From: Listeria costaricensis
GTDB taxonomy: Bacteria; Bacillota; Bacilli; Lactobacillales; Listeriaceae
Assembly: GCF_900183385.1 (NCBI RefSeq)
Contig: NZ_FXUT01000010.1
Coordinates: forward strand, 82,413 to 146,412
Direction of reading: 5' to 3'
DNA: 64,000 bases
Positions 52,414-61,939 of this stretch are shown here, piece by piece (the first letter of the stretch is position 1; each line of letters starts with the position of its first letter). The notes under the pieces were generated by a model. It saw only the letters and a list, made by a program, of their open reading frames with translations. It had not been told where the DNA came from and did no database searches. The translations under genes were made by a program, and so were the position numbers.

Positions 52414-53043
52414 TTACTGATTTTTGATTTTCCATGCCACTTCTGCATCACTTCCAACCCAAAATTCTCCATTATTCCGAAACTTCATCATTAAAATTTT
52501 TTGATCTACCAGCCAGAAGTCTAAATCATTTTGCTTTGGAAGTGCATAATTTGCCTCCAGCCAAAGCGGTTCATAGGTTCCTTCAAGACATACTTTTTGA
52601 TCAGCAAAATAACAAGCAGTCTTTTCTGCCCCGAACAATAGCTCTCGAAGCGTAAACGTTTTAATTAGATGTGCCAAGCTATGAGGCAATGGGGTGATTT
52701 CTTCTGTTGCTCCCATAAAGAGTGCCGGTGCATTGCTGAAAATATGTGGCTCTTTCTGGCAGGCTTCTACCCAAATATAGAAGCAATCCTGGTTTTCTCC
52801 AATCAGACGAAAGCGACCATCTTCTTCTTTTAAATTCTCTGGTTGTACTAAGTAATCCTGCAGACCAAATCCACCTACCTCTCCCCAGTTGCTGAGAAAT
52901 TGGTAATACTCGACAATCATTTGTGGGAAACGGTTAGGAAATTTTACCGTGCTACAGAAATCTGTCACTCGTGGTTTATTTTTGTACCATTCCTCCATAA
53001 ATTGCTTGATATCATCTAGTTGGTTCGTATCTCGGAATCGCAC
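52414..53043 (-). CDS. SMI1/KNR4 (SUKH)-like protein
   Basis: 209 residues. SUKH-like features: FPQMIVEYYQFLSNWGEVGGFG near the N-terminus, then FRLIGENQDCFYIWVE and PHSLAHLIKTFTLRELL. It may be an orphan immunity protein or a regulator. It stands alone beside a tRNA gene and a degraded region, and no toxin gene is adjacent. ATG after AGGAGGA. Confidence 0.65.
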   Translation of the reverse strand: MRFRDTNQLDDIKQFMEEWYKNKPRVTDFCSTVKFPNRFPQMIVEYYQFLSNWGEVGGFGLQDYLVQPENLKEEDGRFRLIGENQDCFYIWVEACQKEPHIFSNAPALFMGATEEITPLPHSLAHLIKTFTLRELLFGAEKTACYFADQKVCLEGTYEPLWLEANYALPKQNDLDFWLVDQKILMMKFRNNGEFWVGSDAEVAWKIKNQ

Positions 53044-53066
53044 GATCTGTTCCTCCTATTTGTTAA

Positions 53067-53240
53067 GTAAAATTTCTTCTATCTATTCATTGTGCTCAGG
53101 CAGCGCTTTTTTACGTCAACCACGGTTCCCGGCTGGTCACAACGGCTTATTTCCCAACTCATTTTCGGTGGTATTTGCTAGGAATTGTCGAAAAGTATAT
53201 TGCGCGGATTTATGAAGAAGTAAAGAGGCGACCATTTTAA
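53067..53240 (+). pseudogene. C-terminal coding remnant, family unknown
   Basis: Open frame without start codon or ribosome-binding site, cut by TAA at 53064. From 53091 on it reads like a real protein end (FYVNHGSRLVTTAYFPTHF, then RWYLLGIVEKYIARIYEEV) and finishes KRRPF-stop. I do not recognise the family. It looks like the tail of a lost gene between the SUKH-like gene and lplA. The rest of this 330-base gap (53044-53373) holds the upstream region of the SUKH-like gene and the lplA terminator. Confidence 0.4.
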
Positions 53241-53317
53241 ATCATAGAAATTTCCAAGTGTTTTGGAGCGTGACGAGATGAATATTCTCCGACTTCATGC
53301 TGAAAGCCCTTCTTAAA

Positions 53318-53376
53318 TAAAAATCAGGAAAGAGAGGCACTTCAACTGAGGCGCCCTCTTCTTCCCTGATTTTTTA
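53318..53376 (-). terminator. Terminator after lplA
   Basis: Minus-strand arms AAAATCAGGGAAGA / TCTTTCCTGATTTT followed by T-run, overlapping the lplA stop region. Confidence 0.75.
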
Positions 53377-54369
53377 ATAGAGCAGATCGAGAAATTCTTC
53401 TTTTGTAATGTTGCCGAAATAGGTTTTGATCTCCACATCCTGCAAGGCTTTTTCTAAATCTTCGCGTTTATAGTGGATGCCGCGGAGTTTCTGTTCAATA
53501 TCTGTTACGTCGCCGATTCCAAAGAAATCACCGAAAATCTTGATATCACTGATCACGCCTTTTTCAACATCCAGACGCACATCGATGGACCCTACTGGGA
53601 AACGTTTGGAACGCTCCAGATTGAATTTCGGAGATTTGCCGTAATTCCAGTCCCAATTGGCATAACGCGCGGCCGAAATTTCATGGATGCGTGCCCAGTC
53701 GGCCTCCGTTAGCTGATATTCTTTGACATCTGCTACATCCTCCACGTCAAAAATGAAACGAAGCAGGTGATCGCGGAATTCTTCTGTGGTCATTTTTTGA
53801 TCCATAAATTGCGAAATATTGGCGACACGGCTACGGACTGACTTGATTCCTTTTGATTCCAGTTTATCTTTTCGAGGTTTCAAGGAGGCCGCTACATGGT
53901 CCAAATTCAAATCCAGCATTAGGGTCCCATGCGAGAACATTTTACCCTTTGTGGCAAATTGCGCATTACCTGAAACCTTATAGCCATCGATCAGCAGGTC
54001 ATTGCGGCCTTTTAGTTCTGCTTCCACGCCAATTTTTCTTAGCGCTTCGACGATTGGCTGCGTGAATTTGGCAAAATTATGGAAGTTTTCGCCATCATCT
54101 TCTGTGATAAAACTGAAATTCAGATTGCCTTCATCATGATAAACGGCTCCACCACCTGATAACCGCCGCACGACAATGACGCCATTTTTTTCCACATATT
54201 CTGTATTAATTTCTGCCACCGTATTTTGATTGCGCCCGATGATAATTGATGGCTGATTAATGTAAAACAGGAGAACCGGCTCGTCCAAGTTTAGTTCAGT
54301 CAGAATAAATTCTTCGACAGCTAAGTTGATTCGCGGATCTTTCTCATTATTATTATCAATAAAATACAC
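53374..54369 (-). CDS. lplA: Lipoate--protein ligase A
   Basis: Activates free or scavenged lipoate with ATP and attaches it to dehydrogenase E2 or GcvH lysines. 331 residues. Lipoate-binding RRLSGGGAVYHDEGN, the catalytic lysine in DGYKVSGNAQ, and a C-terminal accessory domain (about residues 250-331) that completes the ligase are visible. GTG start after AAGGGG. L. monocytogenes lplA1 at this position is important for growth inside cells. Confidence 0.93.
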   Translation of the reverse strand: MYFIDNNNEKDPRINLAVEEFILTELNLDEPVLLFYINQPSIIIGRNQNTVAEINTEYVEKNGVIVVRRLSGGGAVYHDEGNLNFSFITEDDGENFHNFAKFTQPIVEALRKIGVEAELKGRNDLLIDGYKVSGNAQFATKGKMFSHGTLMLDLNLDHVAASLKPRKDKLESKGIKSVRSRVANISQFMDQKMTTEEFRDHLLRFIFDVEDVADVKEYQLTEADWARIHEISAARYANWDWNYGKSPKFNLERSKRFPVGSIDVRLDVEKGVISDIKIFGDFFGIGDVTDIEQKLRGIHYKREDLEKALQDVEIKTYFGNITKEEFLDLLY

Positions 54370-54383
54370 GTTTTTCTACCCCT

Positions 54384-55115
54384 TTATATTGTAATCGATA
54401 ATCCTTTTTCAGCAAGTAAAATTTCTCCGTCAAATTCAGCAGCAGCTTCGTTTTTAAGCTGCGCCAGTGAACCATTTTGCGGCAAATGAGTGAGCATCAA
54501 TTTTTTTACAGAGGCTAGTTTAGCAAGACGCCCCACCTCAACACTCGCCATATGTACACGCGACTTTCCAGCCATTTCCTTGAAAAAGTTGGTATCTGCA
54601 AATAGAAAATCAGCCTGTTCAGAAAAACGGACAAAACTTTCCTGATAGGCACTGTCTGCTGTATAAACGATTGATTTCCCATTAGCAGTAAAGCGCATCG
54701 CAAAACAAGGTACCGGATGGATGGTCCGCAAGAATGAAATGCTGAACGGTCCAACTTCCAGTGTATCAGTTTCATGATAGGTACGCGCTTCCGAAATGTC
54801 TTTCATGGTCAAATAGGAAAAACCGCGTTCGTCTTCCTCATGCGCATAAATCGGCAGTACTGGCAGGCGTTTTTCGTGATTTCCAAGCAGTCGAACATGC
54901 TGCAAGATGCCAACATCCGCCACATGATCGGGATGATAATGCGACAAGATGACTGCATCCAACTCGGCAGGGTCCACATAGTTTTGCATGATGGAAACAG
55001 CACTTGCTCCCACATCAATCAGCAGTTTAAAGCCGTCTTCCTCAAGCAAATAGCTGGAGGTGCCGTCATTTTTTAACGGATAGCCGCCCCAATGTCCAAA
55101 AACCGTGAGCTTCAT
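54384..55115 (-). CDS. Metallo-beta-lactamase-fold hydrolase (YhfI-like)
   Basis: 243 residues. Metal site LSHYHPDHVADVG (HxHxDH), further ligands in RTIHPVPCFAMR, YTADSAYQ and LTHLP. Resembles the YhfI/RNase Z-like group; substrate unknown. ATG 55115 after AAAGGACG; the longer frame lacks a site. It lies 14 bases before lplA, in one operon, as in Listeria. Confidence 0.87.
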   Translation of the reverse strand: MKLTVFGHWGGYPLKNDGTSSYLLEEDGFKLLIDVGASAVSIMQNYVDPAELDAVILSHYHPDHVADVGILQHVRLLGNHEKRLPVLPIYAHEEDERGFSYLTMKDISEARTYHETDTLEVGPFSISFLRTIHPVPCFAMRFTANGKSIVYTADSAYQESFVRFSEQADFLFADTNFFKEMAGKSRVHMASVEVGRLAKLASVKKLMLTHLPQNGSLAQLKNEAAAEFDGEILLAEKGLSITI

Positions 55116-55175
55116 GTTTTCACGTCCTTTCTGATTCCTTTTCATCATACACTAAAAAGCCGCTTTCAGATACTT

Positions 55176-55853
55176 CTATGCTCCTTGAACCAAACGATCT
55201 AAAAGTGCAAATAATACACGTTTGTTCTCTGCGGGGATTTCCGTTTGCTCGATCTCTTCGCGGCTTTGGATATACGGTCCCTCTGTGATGTAGGCCGCAT
55301 CATGCTGAACGATTGCCGCTACATTTTCCCGCTTGGTTTCAAAATGAAATTGCAGTCCTACCAGGTTCGGCTCGACAAAAAAGCCTTGGTTGGCACAACC
55401 GACAGAGGCAAAAATCTGCTGTGCGCCCACCGGCAAAGTAAAAGTATCCCCATGCCAATGAAATACGGTCAATTCTTCGGGAAATGCATCAGTGATTGTT
55501 TTAGCAGCAGTCGTTTGGATGGGGAAAAAGCCGACCTCTTTCACCGGGTTCGGTACAACCTCCCCACCAAGTGCCGCAGCAATTTGTTGGGCTCCTAAGC
55601 AGACGCCAAAGACGGGTTTTTTCGCCTGATGAAGCGCCTCGATCAAGCTGCGTTCCTTAGCGAGCGGTTCCCAGTCATCATAGATATTCATGGGCCCGCC
55701 AAGAACAACCAAAAAGTCAACCGCTTCTGCCACTGGAACAGCCTCCCCCAAGTCGAGCCGGTGAACCTGAAGGGCATATCCCCGCTCCTTGCACCAATCC
55801 TCTATCAGCCCTGGGTTTTCAAATGCGACATGTTGCAAACAATCAATTTTCAT
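55176..55853 (-). CDS. Type 1 glutamine amidotransferase (GMP synthase-like class I)
   Basis: 225 residues. Nucleophile cysteine in FGVCLGAQQIA, oxyanion glycines in VVLGGPMNIYDD, and catalytic His/Glu in VGLQFHFET. Stand-alone class I amidotransferase domain; the acceptor substrate is unknown (candidates include gamma-glutamyl compound hydrolysis). Confidence 0.87.
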   Translation of the reverse strand: MKIDCLQHVAFENPGLIEDWCKERGYALQVHRLDLGEAVPVAEAVDFLVVLGGPMNIYDDWEPLAKERSLIEALHQAKKPVFGVCLGAQQIAAALGGEVVPNPVKEVGFFPIQTTAAKTITDAFPEELTVFHWHGDTFTLPVGAQQIFASVGCANQGFFVEPNLVGLQFHFETKRENVAAIVQHDAAYITEGPYIQSREEIEQTEIPAENKRVLFALLDRLVQGA

Positions 55854-55951
55854 CCGCTTTCTCCTTTCAAAAAAGACCCCTCGGCAGGCGAAAAGTCAAA
55901 AGCCGTTAATCAGCTTTTCTTTTCTGCCAAATGGAGGAGTCCGATTTTTCA

Positions 55952-56617
55952 TCATTGACTAAAATACTTTTTCTCAAGATCATCTGTCATTTTTTCGGTT
56001 TTAACGAGTTTTCCTGTCGCTACAAATCGCTTCGTCGTTTCTGTTGGTTTATCACAGGTAATCAAAGTGATCGTCGCATCATCAGTAGGATTAAGTACCG
56101 AAACGTCTGTCTCATTGATGGTCTTGGTTTGATCGATTTCATATTCATATACATTTTGTTGATCGGTTAGATAGACTTTCGCACCTTTTTTGACATTCAT
56201 CAGCGGCCCGAAAAGCAGTGATTCCTGCTTCATATGGTGACCGGCCAGTGGGTAATTTCCCTCACCCATCGTCTGATCCGGCAGCATGGTCGTCGCTCCG
56301 GCCAGTAGATTTGCTGTGTTCGTTCCTTTAAAAACGAGCAATTGAATATCTACGGAAGGAATCGAGATTGCGCCTACTACGGCTTCTTTATCATAATTTG
56401 CCGCTCCCTGAAGAACAGAAGTCATGGATGGAAGCGCAACACTATCATAATCAAACGTTGCATCCTTCTCGCTGTTTTTTTCTATGTCTTTTTGTGAATA
56501 GTTTTCGATCGTTTCATGACCGCTCATATATTTTACGATCCCATCTTTAATGAAGGGAGAAAATACTAGAAGCAGGCCAATAATCAATATAATGATCGCT
56601 ATTGTTTTCTTTAGCAT
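55952..56617 (-). CDS. srtA: Sortase A
   Basis: Membrane transpeptidase that joins LPXTG surface proteins to peptidoglycan. 221 residues. N-terminal helix (about 5-22), catalytic histidine in PLAGHHMKQ, cysteine in ITLITCDKPT and the late arginine in TTKRFVATG. Class A type. ATG 56617 after GAGGAGG. It begins one base after the stop of the DNA glycosylase gene, so the two are coupled. Confidence 0.95.
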   Translation of the reverse strand: MLKKTIAIIILIIGLLLVFSPFIKDGIVKYMSGHETIENYSQKDIEKNSEKDATFDYDSVALPSMTSVLQGAANYDKEAVVGAISIPSVDIQLLVFKGTNTANLLAGATTMLPDQTMGEGNYPLAGHHMKQESLLFGPLMNVKKGAKVYLTDQQNVYEYEIDQTKTINETDVSVLNPTDDATITLITCDKPTETTKRFVATGKLVKTEKMTDDLEKKYFSQ

Positions 56618-56618
56618 A

Positions 56619-57293
56619 TCATGCCTCCTCACCGCTTTCTTCATTATAAAGCAACTCCGTCCCTTCTGCAACTGGCAAGGAACGCCAGCCGGAATGCGGA
56701 TCCATCAGCCCTTTCTTACCCGATAGAAATGGATTCCCCTGAACGGTAAAGCGCAGTGGATAAAAAGTGGCCAATCGTTTATTCGGAATGCCGATTCGCA
56801 CGGTGCTCTCGATTCGCTGCGGAATCTTCCCTTCTTCCAGCCAGATATTACTGTTAAAAATCGTCTTGCCATAATCTTGCATGGTGAGGCGAAGAGCCTG
56901 GGTCAGCTTGCCAGGGCCATTTGAAATCTCTCGACCAGTGCGGCCGCCTCGGTTTCTGCTCATCTCAGCAAGCTGGTGCACCGGCTCGACAGCACGGATT
57001 AGTACGGCTTCTGGAACTCCCTCCGGCATGGTAATGATATTTAGCAGCACTTGCTGATGCATTTGGTACATGTAAATGTGGCCGGGAGACTGGAACATGA
57101 TGCGGGTCCGCTTCGTCAATCGGTTGCCGTAACTGTGGGCCGCCTCGTCATCTTTTCCAAGGTAGGCTTCTGTTTCAGTAATATAGGCTTCGTAGCGTTC
57201 GTTTTCCGTCTCGTGGACGATTTTCTTGCCTAAAAGGTCCCGCGCCGCCATGATGGTGGATTTATAGTCAAAAAAAGCTGGTGTCAGTTTCAT
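56619..57293 (-). CDS. 3-methyladenine DNA glycosylase (AAG/MPG family)
   Basis: 224 residues. Removes alkylated purines in base excision repair. Motifs: [31 protein letters not shown] (catalytic Glu in TEAY), GHIYMYQMH and [13 protein letters not shown] start with no strong ribosome-binding site visible. Operon with srtA, as in Listeria. Confidence 0.93.
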   Translation of the reverse strand: MKLTPAFFDYKSTIMAARDLLGKKIVHETENERYEAYITETEAYLGKDDEAAHSYGNRLTKRTRIMFQSPGHIYMYQMHQQVLLNIITMPEGVPEAVLIRAVEPVHQLAEMSRNRGGRTGREISNGPGKLTQALRLTMQDYGKTIFNSNIWLEEGKIPQRIESTVRIGIPNKRLATFYPLRFTVQGNPFLSGKKGLMDPHSGWRSLPVAEGTELLYNEESGEEA

Positions 57294-57396
57294 CGCATTC
57301 GCCTCACTTCCCTATTTATTTTAAGCAAAAGAATTCTTTTTTGCACGATTTTTCGCTTGGGGGAGATTTTCCGACTTGAGACGTATGTGTTTTGGT

Positions 57397-57424
57397 TTGC
57401 CTTTTGTTAAAGTTGTGTTAGAAT
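57397..57424 (+). promoter_or_regulatory. Candidate promoter of ltaS
   Basis: -35 TTGCCT (57397-57402), 16-base spacer, -10 TAGAAT (57419-57424). It leaves a leader of about 115 bases with no obvious structure. Confidence 0.45.
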
Positions 57425-57548
57425 TATGTTAACGTGGGTTCGGGTATGAATGTTGCAATTTATACATATGTGCCTGCTTTTTTTAATCAGCACGCTTTTT
57501 AATAAGCAGAAAAGAAACTCAGCAAAAAGAGTGTAGGAGAGGTGTACT

Positions 57549-59600
57549 ATGAAGAATGGGAACGGGAAAGTCCGGGCCTTTTTGAGCAAGAATTATGGCT
57601 TTTTTATTCTTGCCGTTGTTTTATTTTGGATTAAATCCGTCATTGCCTATGTGACCCAATTTAACTTGGGTATTGAAAATTTGATGCAACAATTTCTACT
57701 GATCATTAATCCGATCGGTTCGACGGTATTCTTTATGGGGTTGGCCCTTTTTGCCAAAGGTCGCCGCTCGCATATTTGGATTATCGTGGTTGATTTCTTA
57801 CTGACATTTATTCTTTACGCGAATATGGTCTATTATCGGTTCTTCAGCGATTTTATCACGCTACCGAACCTAAGTCCGAAACAAATGTCCAATATGGGCG
57901 ATATGGCAGGCAGTGTATTTGCCTTGATGAACTGGACGGATATTTTCTTCTGGCTGGATATCATCCTTTTGATTTGCCTGCTCGCTTTCCACATTGTGGT
58001 ACCAGAAAAATCAGATCGGATGCGTGCACGTAAAGTAGTCGGCGTTTTGACACTGGGTGTAGCGATTTTCTTTGCAAACTTAGGTCTTGCGGAAATCGAT
58101 CGTCCGCAGCTTCTGACTAGAACTTTTGACCGTAATTATATTGTAAAATATTTAGGGATGACCAATTACCAGATTTATGATGCAGTGAAAAGTACGGAAG
58201 CAGAAACGCAGCGTGCTTTGGCTGACAGCAGTGATGTTGATGAGGTGCTCAATTATACAAAATCGAAATATGCCGCACCAAATCCTGAATATTACGGGGT
58301 CGCTAAAAACATGAATGTCATCTATATTCATTTGGAAAGCTTCCAGCAATTTTTAATTGATTACAAATTGAACGGCGAGGAAGTAACGCCGACCATCAAT
58401 AAGTTTTTCCATGATGAGAATACGATCAGCTTTACGAACTTCTTCCACCAGACAGGGCAAGGGAAAACTTCCGATGCCGAAATGATGCTGGAAAATTCAC
58501 TTTACGGGCTGCCGCAGGGTTCTGCTTTCACAACGAAGAGCCAGAACACTTACGAATCAGCGCCCGGTATTTTAGCCAATTATGGTTATGATTCAGCCGT
58601 ATTTCACGGAAACTATAAGAGCTTCTGGAATCGGGATGAAATTTATAAAGAATTTGGTTATAATCACTTCTTTGATGCTAGCTACTATGATATGAAAGAA
58701 GAAGATTTAACGGAATATGGTTTGAAAGATAAGCCATTCTTTGAACAATCGGAGCAATATCTCGAGACGTTGCAACAGCCGTTCTATGCAAAATTCATCA
58801 CACTGACGAACCACTTCCCGTATCCAATTGATGCGGATGAAGCAACCATTGACCCGGCGACAACAGGTGATTCATCTGTTGACACGTACTTCCAGACCGC
58901 CCGCTATTTGGATGAGGCTGTAGGCGAGTTCCTTGATTACTTGAAATCATCCGGTCTATACGATAATTCCGTGATCATCATGTATGGTGACCATTACGGG
59001 ATCTCAGATAATCACGCGGATGCGATGAGTCAAATCCTTGGAACAGATTATAATGCTTACCAGAACGCCCAAGCACAGCGTGTACCGCTTATGATCCACA
59101 TTCCTGGCGTTAAAGGTGGCATCAATACGACTTACGGCGGTGAGATCGACGTTCTGCCTACTGTTCTTCACCTTCTAGGCATTGATACGAAGGACTATCT
59201 CGAATTTGGTACAGACTTACTTTCAGAAGACCATAAGCAAATGGTGCCATTTAGAAATGGTGACTATATCACACCAGAATATTCCATGATTGGCGGTAAA
59301 TATTATAACCAGCAAACTGGTGAGCCGATCGAGACGGAAACGAAAGAAATGAAAGAGACGAAACAGACCGTCCAGAAAGAATTGTCCCTATCCGATTCAG
59401 TTCTAGAAGGCGACTTGCTCCGCCTCTACAAGCCGGATGACTTCAAGAAGATCGATCCGACTGACTACAACTACAACAAAGGCAAGCAGAAATGGCCGGG
59501 TTCATCCTCTACTTCTGACAGCACCAAGGCTACTGAACAGTCTGGCAAAAATGAAGACAGTTCAGATGCAGCAGACTCAAGTGCCGCAACGGCCAATTAA
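57549..59600 (+). CDS. ltaS: Lipoteichoic acid synthase LtaS
   Basis: Polymerises glycerol-phosphate from phosphatidylglycerol onto the LTA anchor. 683 residues: five N-terminal helices (about 1-180), a linker with a likely signal-peptidase site (KYAAPN region), then a sulfatase-type domain. Metal and catalytic residues: HLESFQ (Glu), HQTGQGKTSDAEM (catalytic Thr), FHGNYKSFWNRD and MYGDHYGISDNH. The last 35 residues are Ser/Thr/Asp-rich. ATG after AGGAGAGG. Confidence 0.95.
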   Translation: MKNGNGKVRAFLSKNYGFFILAVVLFWIKSVIAYVTQFNLGIENLMQQFLLIINPIGSTVFFMGLALFAKGRRSHIWIIVVDFLLTFILYANMVYYRFFSDFITLPNLSPKQMSNMGDMAGSVFALMNWTDIFFWLDIILLICLLAFHIVVPEKSDRMRARKVVGVLTLGVAIFFANLGLAEIDRPQLLTRTFDRNYIVKYLGMTNYQIYDAVKSTEAETQRALADSSDVDEVLNYTKSKYAAPNPEYYGVAKNMNVIYIHLESFQQFLIDYKLNGEEVTPTINKFFHDENTISFTNFFHQTGQGKTSDAEMMLENSLYGLPQGSAFTTKSQNTYESAPGILANYGYDSAVFHGNYKSFWNRDEIYKEFGYNHFFDASYYDMKEEDLTEYGLKDKPFFEQSEQYLETLQQPFYAKFITLTNHFPYPIDADEATIDPATTGDSSVDTYFQTARYLDEAVGEFLDYLKSSGLYDNSVIIMYGDHYGISDNHADAMSQILGTDYNAYQNAQAQRVPLMIHIPGVKGGINTTYGGEIDVLPTVLHLLGIDTKDYLEFGTDLLSEDHKQMVPFRNGDYITPEYSMIGGKYYNQQTGEPIETETKEMKETKQTVQKELSLSDSVLEGDLLRLYKPDDFKKIDPTDYNYNKGKQKWPGSSSTSDSTKATEQSGKNEDSSDAADSSAATAN

Positions 59601-59609
59601 TATTCAACC

Positions 59610-59646
59610 AAAGCCCTGCAAGCTTAAAAACTTGCAGGGCTTTTTT
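59610..59646 (+). terminator. Terminator after ltaS
   Basis: Arms AAGCCCTGCAAG / CTTGCAGGGCTT followed by TTTTTT. Confidence 0.85.
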
Positions 59647-59714
59647 GCATGGTTTTGACTCCCCCGCTTCTTTTTGCTATTCTATAAAAGGACTTCATCG
59701 AAAGGGAGAGACGC

Positions 59715-60962
59715 ATGAAAATATTAAAAAATTATACGTTTACGATTTTGCTGCTAAGTGGCATCGTGATTGGTGGAATCTGTGGGATTGTTTTTGGAGA
59801 AAAAGCAGCCATTGTGAAACCAATTGGGGAATTGTTTTTAAATCTGATGTTTGTTGTGATCGTACCGCTTGTCTTTTTGAGTGTTTCATCTGCGATTGCG
59901 AACATGGAACAAATGAAGCGGCTTGGAAAGATTATGGGAACGGTTTTTGCGGTTTTCTTTACGACGGCACTGATTGCTGCTGTCATTGCTTTTATCGGCA
60001 CCATGCTTTACAATCCGCTGCAAAATGTGGATACTTCGGCCCTTCTCGCCCACTTGCCGGAAGCACCGAGTGAACAAGGGAAATCACTTGGCGAGATTAT
60101 TGTCTCCACTTTTACCGTGCCGGATTTTCTCGATTTATTTTCCAAATCTAATCTACTGCCACTGATCATTTTCTCGATTCTATTTGGTCTTGCCACCACT
60201 CTGGCTGGCACAAAAGGTCGACCGATTGCGGATTTTCTACAAGCAGGTACGACAGTCATTTTGAAAATGATCCAATTAATCATGTATTTGGCGCCAGTGG
60301 GACTGGGATGTTATTTTGCTGCGACAGTTGGCGAGCTCGGTCCGCAAATTTTGAGCGGCTACTTAAATGCCTTCCTGCTCTATCTGCTTTTAGCCATTGT
60401 TTACTTTTTCGGGGCAAACAGTCTGTATGCCTGGGTCGCAGGTGGAAAACTTGGCTTCAAGACTTTCTGGAAAAATGTACTGACCCCTGCTGTAACAGCG
60501 ATTGCGACTTCTTCCAGTGCGGCTTCTATTCCCGCCAATCTGCTGGCAACGAAAAAAATGGGGGTTCCAGATGATATTGCGGAAACGGTCATCCCGCTCG
60601 GGGCTAATACCCATAAAGACGGTTCTGTTATGGGGGGAATCATTAAAATTGTCTTTCTCTTCACCTTGTTTGGTAAAGATATGACGAGTCCAAGCAGCAT
60701 TTTATCCATCATCCTTGTGGCCTTTCTGGTTGGTGCCGTAATGGGCGCGATTCCAAGCGGTGGCATGACAGGTGAGTTGCTGATCTGTTCGGTATTTGGA
60801 TTTTCACCTGAGCTTGTTGGAACGATCATGATCATTAGTACCATCATTGATATTCCTGCTACACTACTCAATTCAACCGGGAATACGGTCTGTGCCATGA
60901 TGGTGACTCGCTTCGTGGAAGGAAAAGACTGGTTGAAGAAGAAAATAGTTGTGAAAGCATAG
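59715..60962 (+). CDS. Dicarboxylate/amino acid:cation symporter (DAACS)
   Basis: 415 residues of the GltP/GltT fold. Reentrant-loop serines TAIATSSSAASIPAN, the transport motif NTHKDGSVMGG (variant of NMDGT), PSGGMTGELL and DIPATLLNSTGNTV are present. Imports glutamate, aspartate, dicarboxylate or serine/threonine with Na+ or H+. ATG after AAAGGGAG. Monocistronic. Confidence 0.9.
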   Translation: MKILKNYTFTILLLSGIVIGGICGIVFGEKAAIVKPIGELFLNLMFVVIVPLVFLSVSSAIANMEQMKRLGKIMGTVFAVFFTTALIAAVIAFIGTMLYNPLQNVDTSALLAHLPEAPSEQGKSLGEIIVSTFTVPDFLDLFSKSNLLPLIIFSILFGLATTLAGTKGRPIADFLQAGTTVILKMIQLIMYLAPVGLGCYFAATVGELGPQILSGYLNAFLLYLLLAIVYFFGANSLYAWVAGGKLGFKTFWKNVLTPAVTAIATSSSAASIPANLLATKKMGVPDDIAETVIPLGANTHKDGSVMGGIIKIVFLFTLFGKDMTSPSSILSIILVAFLVGAVMGAIPSGGMTGELLICSVFGFSPELVGTIMIISTIIDIPATLLNSTGNTVCAMMVTRFVEGKDWLKKKIVVKA

Positions 60963-60987
60963 ATACTAAAATTATATTACTTATTTT

Positions 60988-61018
60988 TGAGCAATTTTCT
61001 GGAATTGCTCTTTTTTTC
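60988..61018 (+). terminator. Terminator after DAACS gene
   Basis: Hairpin GAGCAATT / AATTGCTC followed by TTTTTTT. Confidence 0.8.
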
Positions 61019-61033
61019 GTTCTATAATCAAGT

Positions 61034-61047
61034 TGTAAGCGATATCA
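61034..61047 (+). promoter_or_regulatory. cre site (CcpA) upstream of the SDR gene
   Basis: TGTAAGCGATATCA fits every position of the B. subtilis cre consensus TGWAANCGNTNWCA. It lies five bases after a TATAAT (61023-61028), so CcpA would block transcription when preferred sugars are present. Confidence 0.65.
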
Positions 61048-61071
61048 AAAGCAATCAAGGAGGAATTTTTC

Positions 61072-61824
61072 ATGGGAAGATTAGCAGGAAAAGTAGCGAT
61101 TATTACAGGTGCTGCAGGGGGCCAAGGCAAGGCAGAAGCACTACTGTTTGCTAAGGAAGGCGCCGTCGTTATCGCGACAGACATGCAAGAGGCTTTACTG
61201 AAGGAAACGGAAAAGGAATTACAGGCCATTGAGCCAAAATCGCTGACCTTCAAACATAACGTGGCGAGTGAGGAAGATTGGCAGCACATTGTGGACGAGG
61301 CAGTCAAGCACTTTGGGCATATCGACATTCTGGTGAATAACGCGGGGATTAGCACAGAACGGACCATTTTAAATACAACGCTCGACGAATGGAATAAAGT
61401 GCTTGCGGTTAATTTAAATGGCACTTTCCTCGGCATGCAGAAAGTGATTCCGCACATGCAGGAAAATGGCGGCGGCTCAATTATTAATATTTCATCAATT
61501 GCGGGACTGACCGGTGGATCTGGCGCCAGCAGCTATACCGCTTCTAAGGGAGCTGTTCGGTTGCTCACCAAGGCGACGGCGGTTGATTTTGCCAAAGATA
61601 ACATTCGCGTCAATTCGGTTCACCCGGGCTATATTGAAACGCCGATGACGAAGCAGCTATTTGAAAGCGAAGAAACGCGCGGCTGGTTCCAATCACTCAC
61701 ACCGCTTCCACGACTCGGCAAATCCATTGATATTGCGGAAGGCGTCTTGTATCTGGCCAGCGATGAATCCAGTTTTGTCACAGGCGTTGAACTGCCAATC
61801 GACGGCGGTTATTTCGCACAGTAA
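61072..61824 (+). CDS. Short-chain dehydrogenase/reductase
   Basis: 250 residues, classical SDR. Cofactor motif ITGAAGGQGKAEA, NNAG in LVNNAGIS, catalytic Ser in NISSIAGL and Tyr/Lys in SSYTASKGAV. ATDMQ after beta-2 suggests NAD(H) preference. Annotated relatives are 3-alpha(or 20-beta)-hydroxysteroid-type or FabG-like; the true substrate is unknown. ATG after AAGGAGG. The cre site suggests a catabolic role. Confidence 0.9.
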   Translation: MGRLAGKVAIITGAAGGQGKAEALLFAKEGAVVIATDMQEALLKETEKELQAIEPKSLTFKHNVASEEDWQHIVDEAVKHFGHIDILVNNAGISTERTILNTTLDEWNKVLAVNLNGTFLGMQKVIPHMQENGGGSIINISSIAGLTGGSGASSYTASKGAVRLLTKATAVDFAKDNIRVNSVHPGYIETPMTKQLFESEETRGWFQSLTPLPRLGKSIDIAEGVLYLASDESSFVTGVELPIDGGYFAQ

Positions 61825-61939
61825 ACGGGAAATCGACAGCTTGTCCGTCTGGGCAGGCTGTCTTTATTTTGACTCTTCATTCTCCTAATTGTTTGTGCTA
61901 CAATGAGTATGATAAAAGTTGGGAGGCAAAGAAACGCGA

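Noticed and set aside
57425-57450. Sigma-B promoter (GGGTAT at about 57441-57446) before ltaS
   Set aside because: The GTTA upstream is only 10 bases away, too close for the sigma-B spacing; the sigma-A-like element just upstream fits better.
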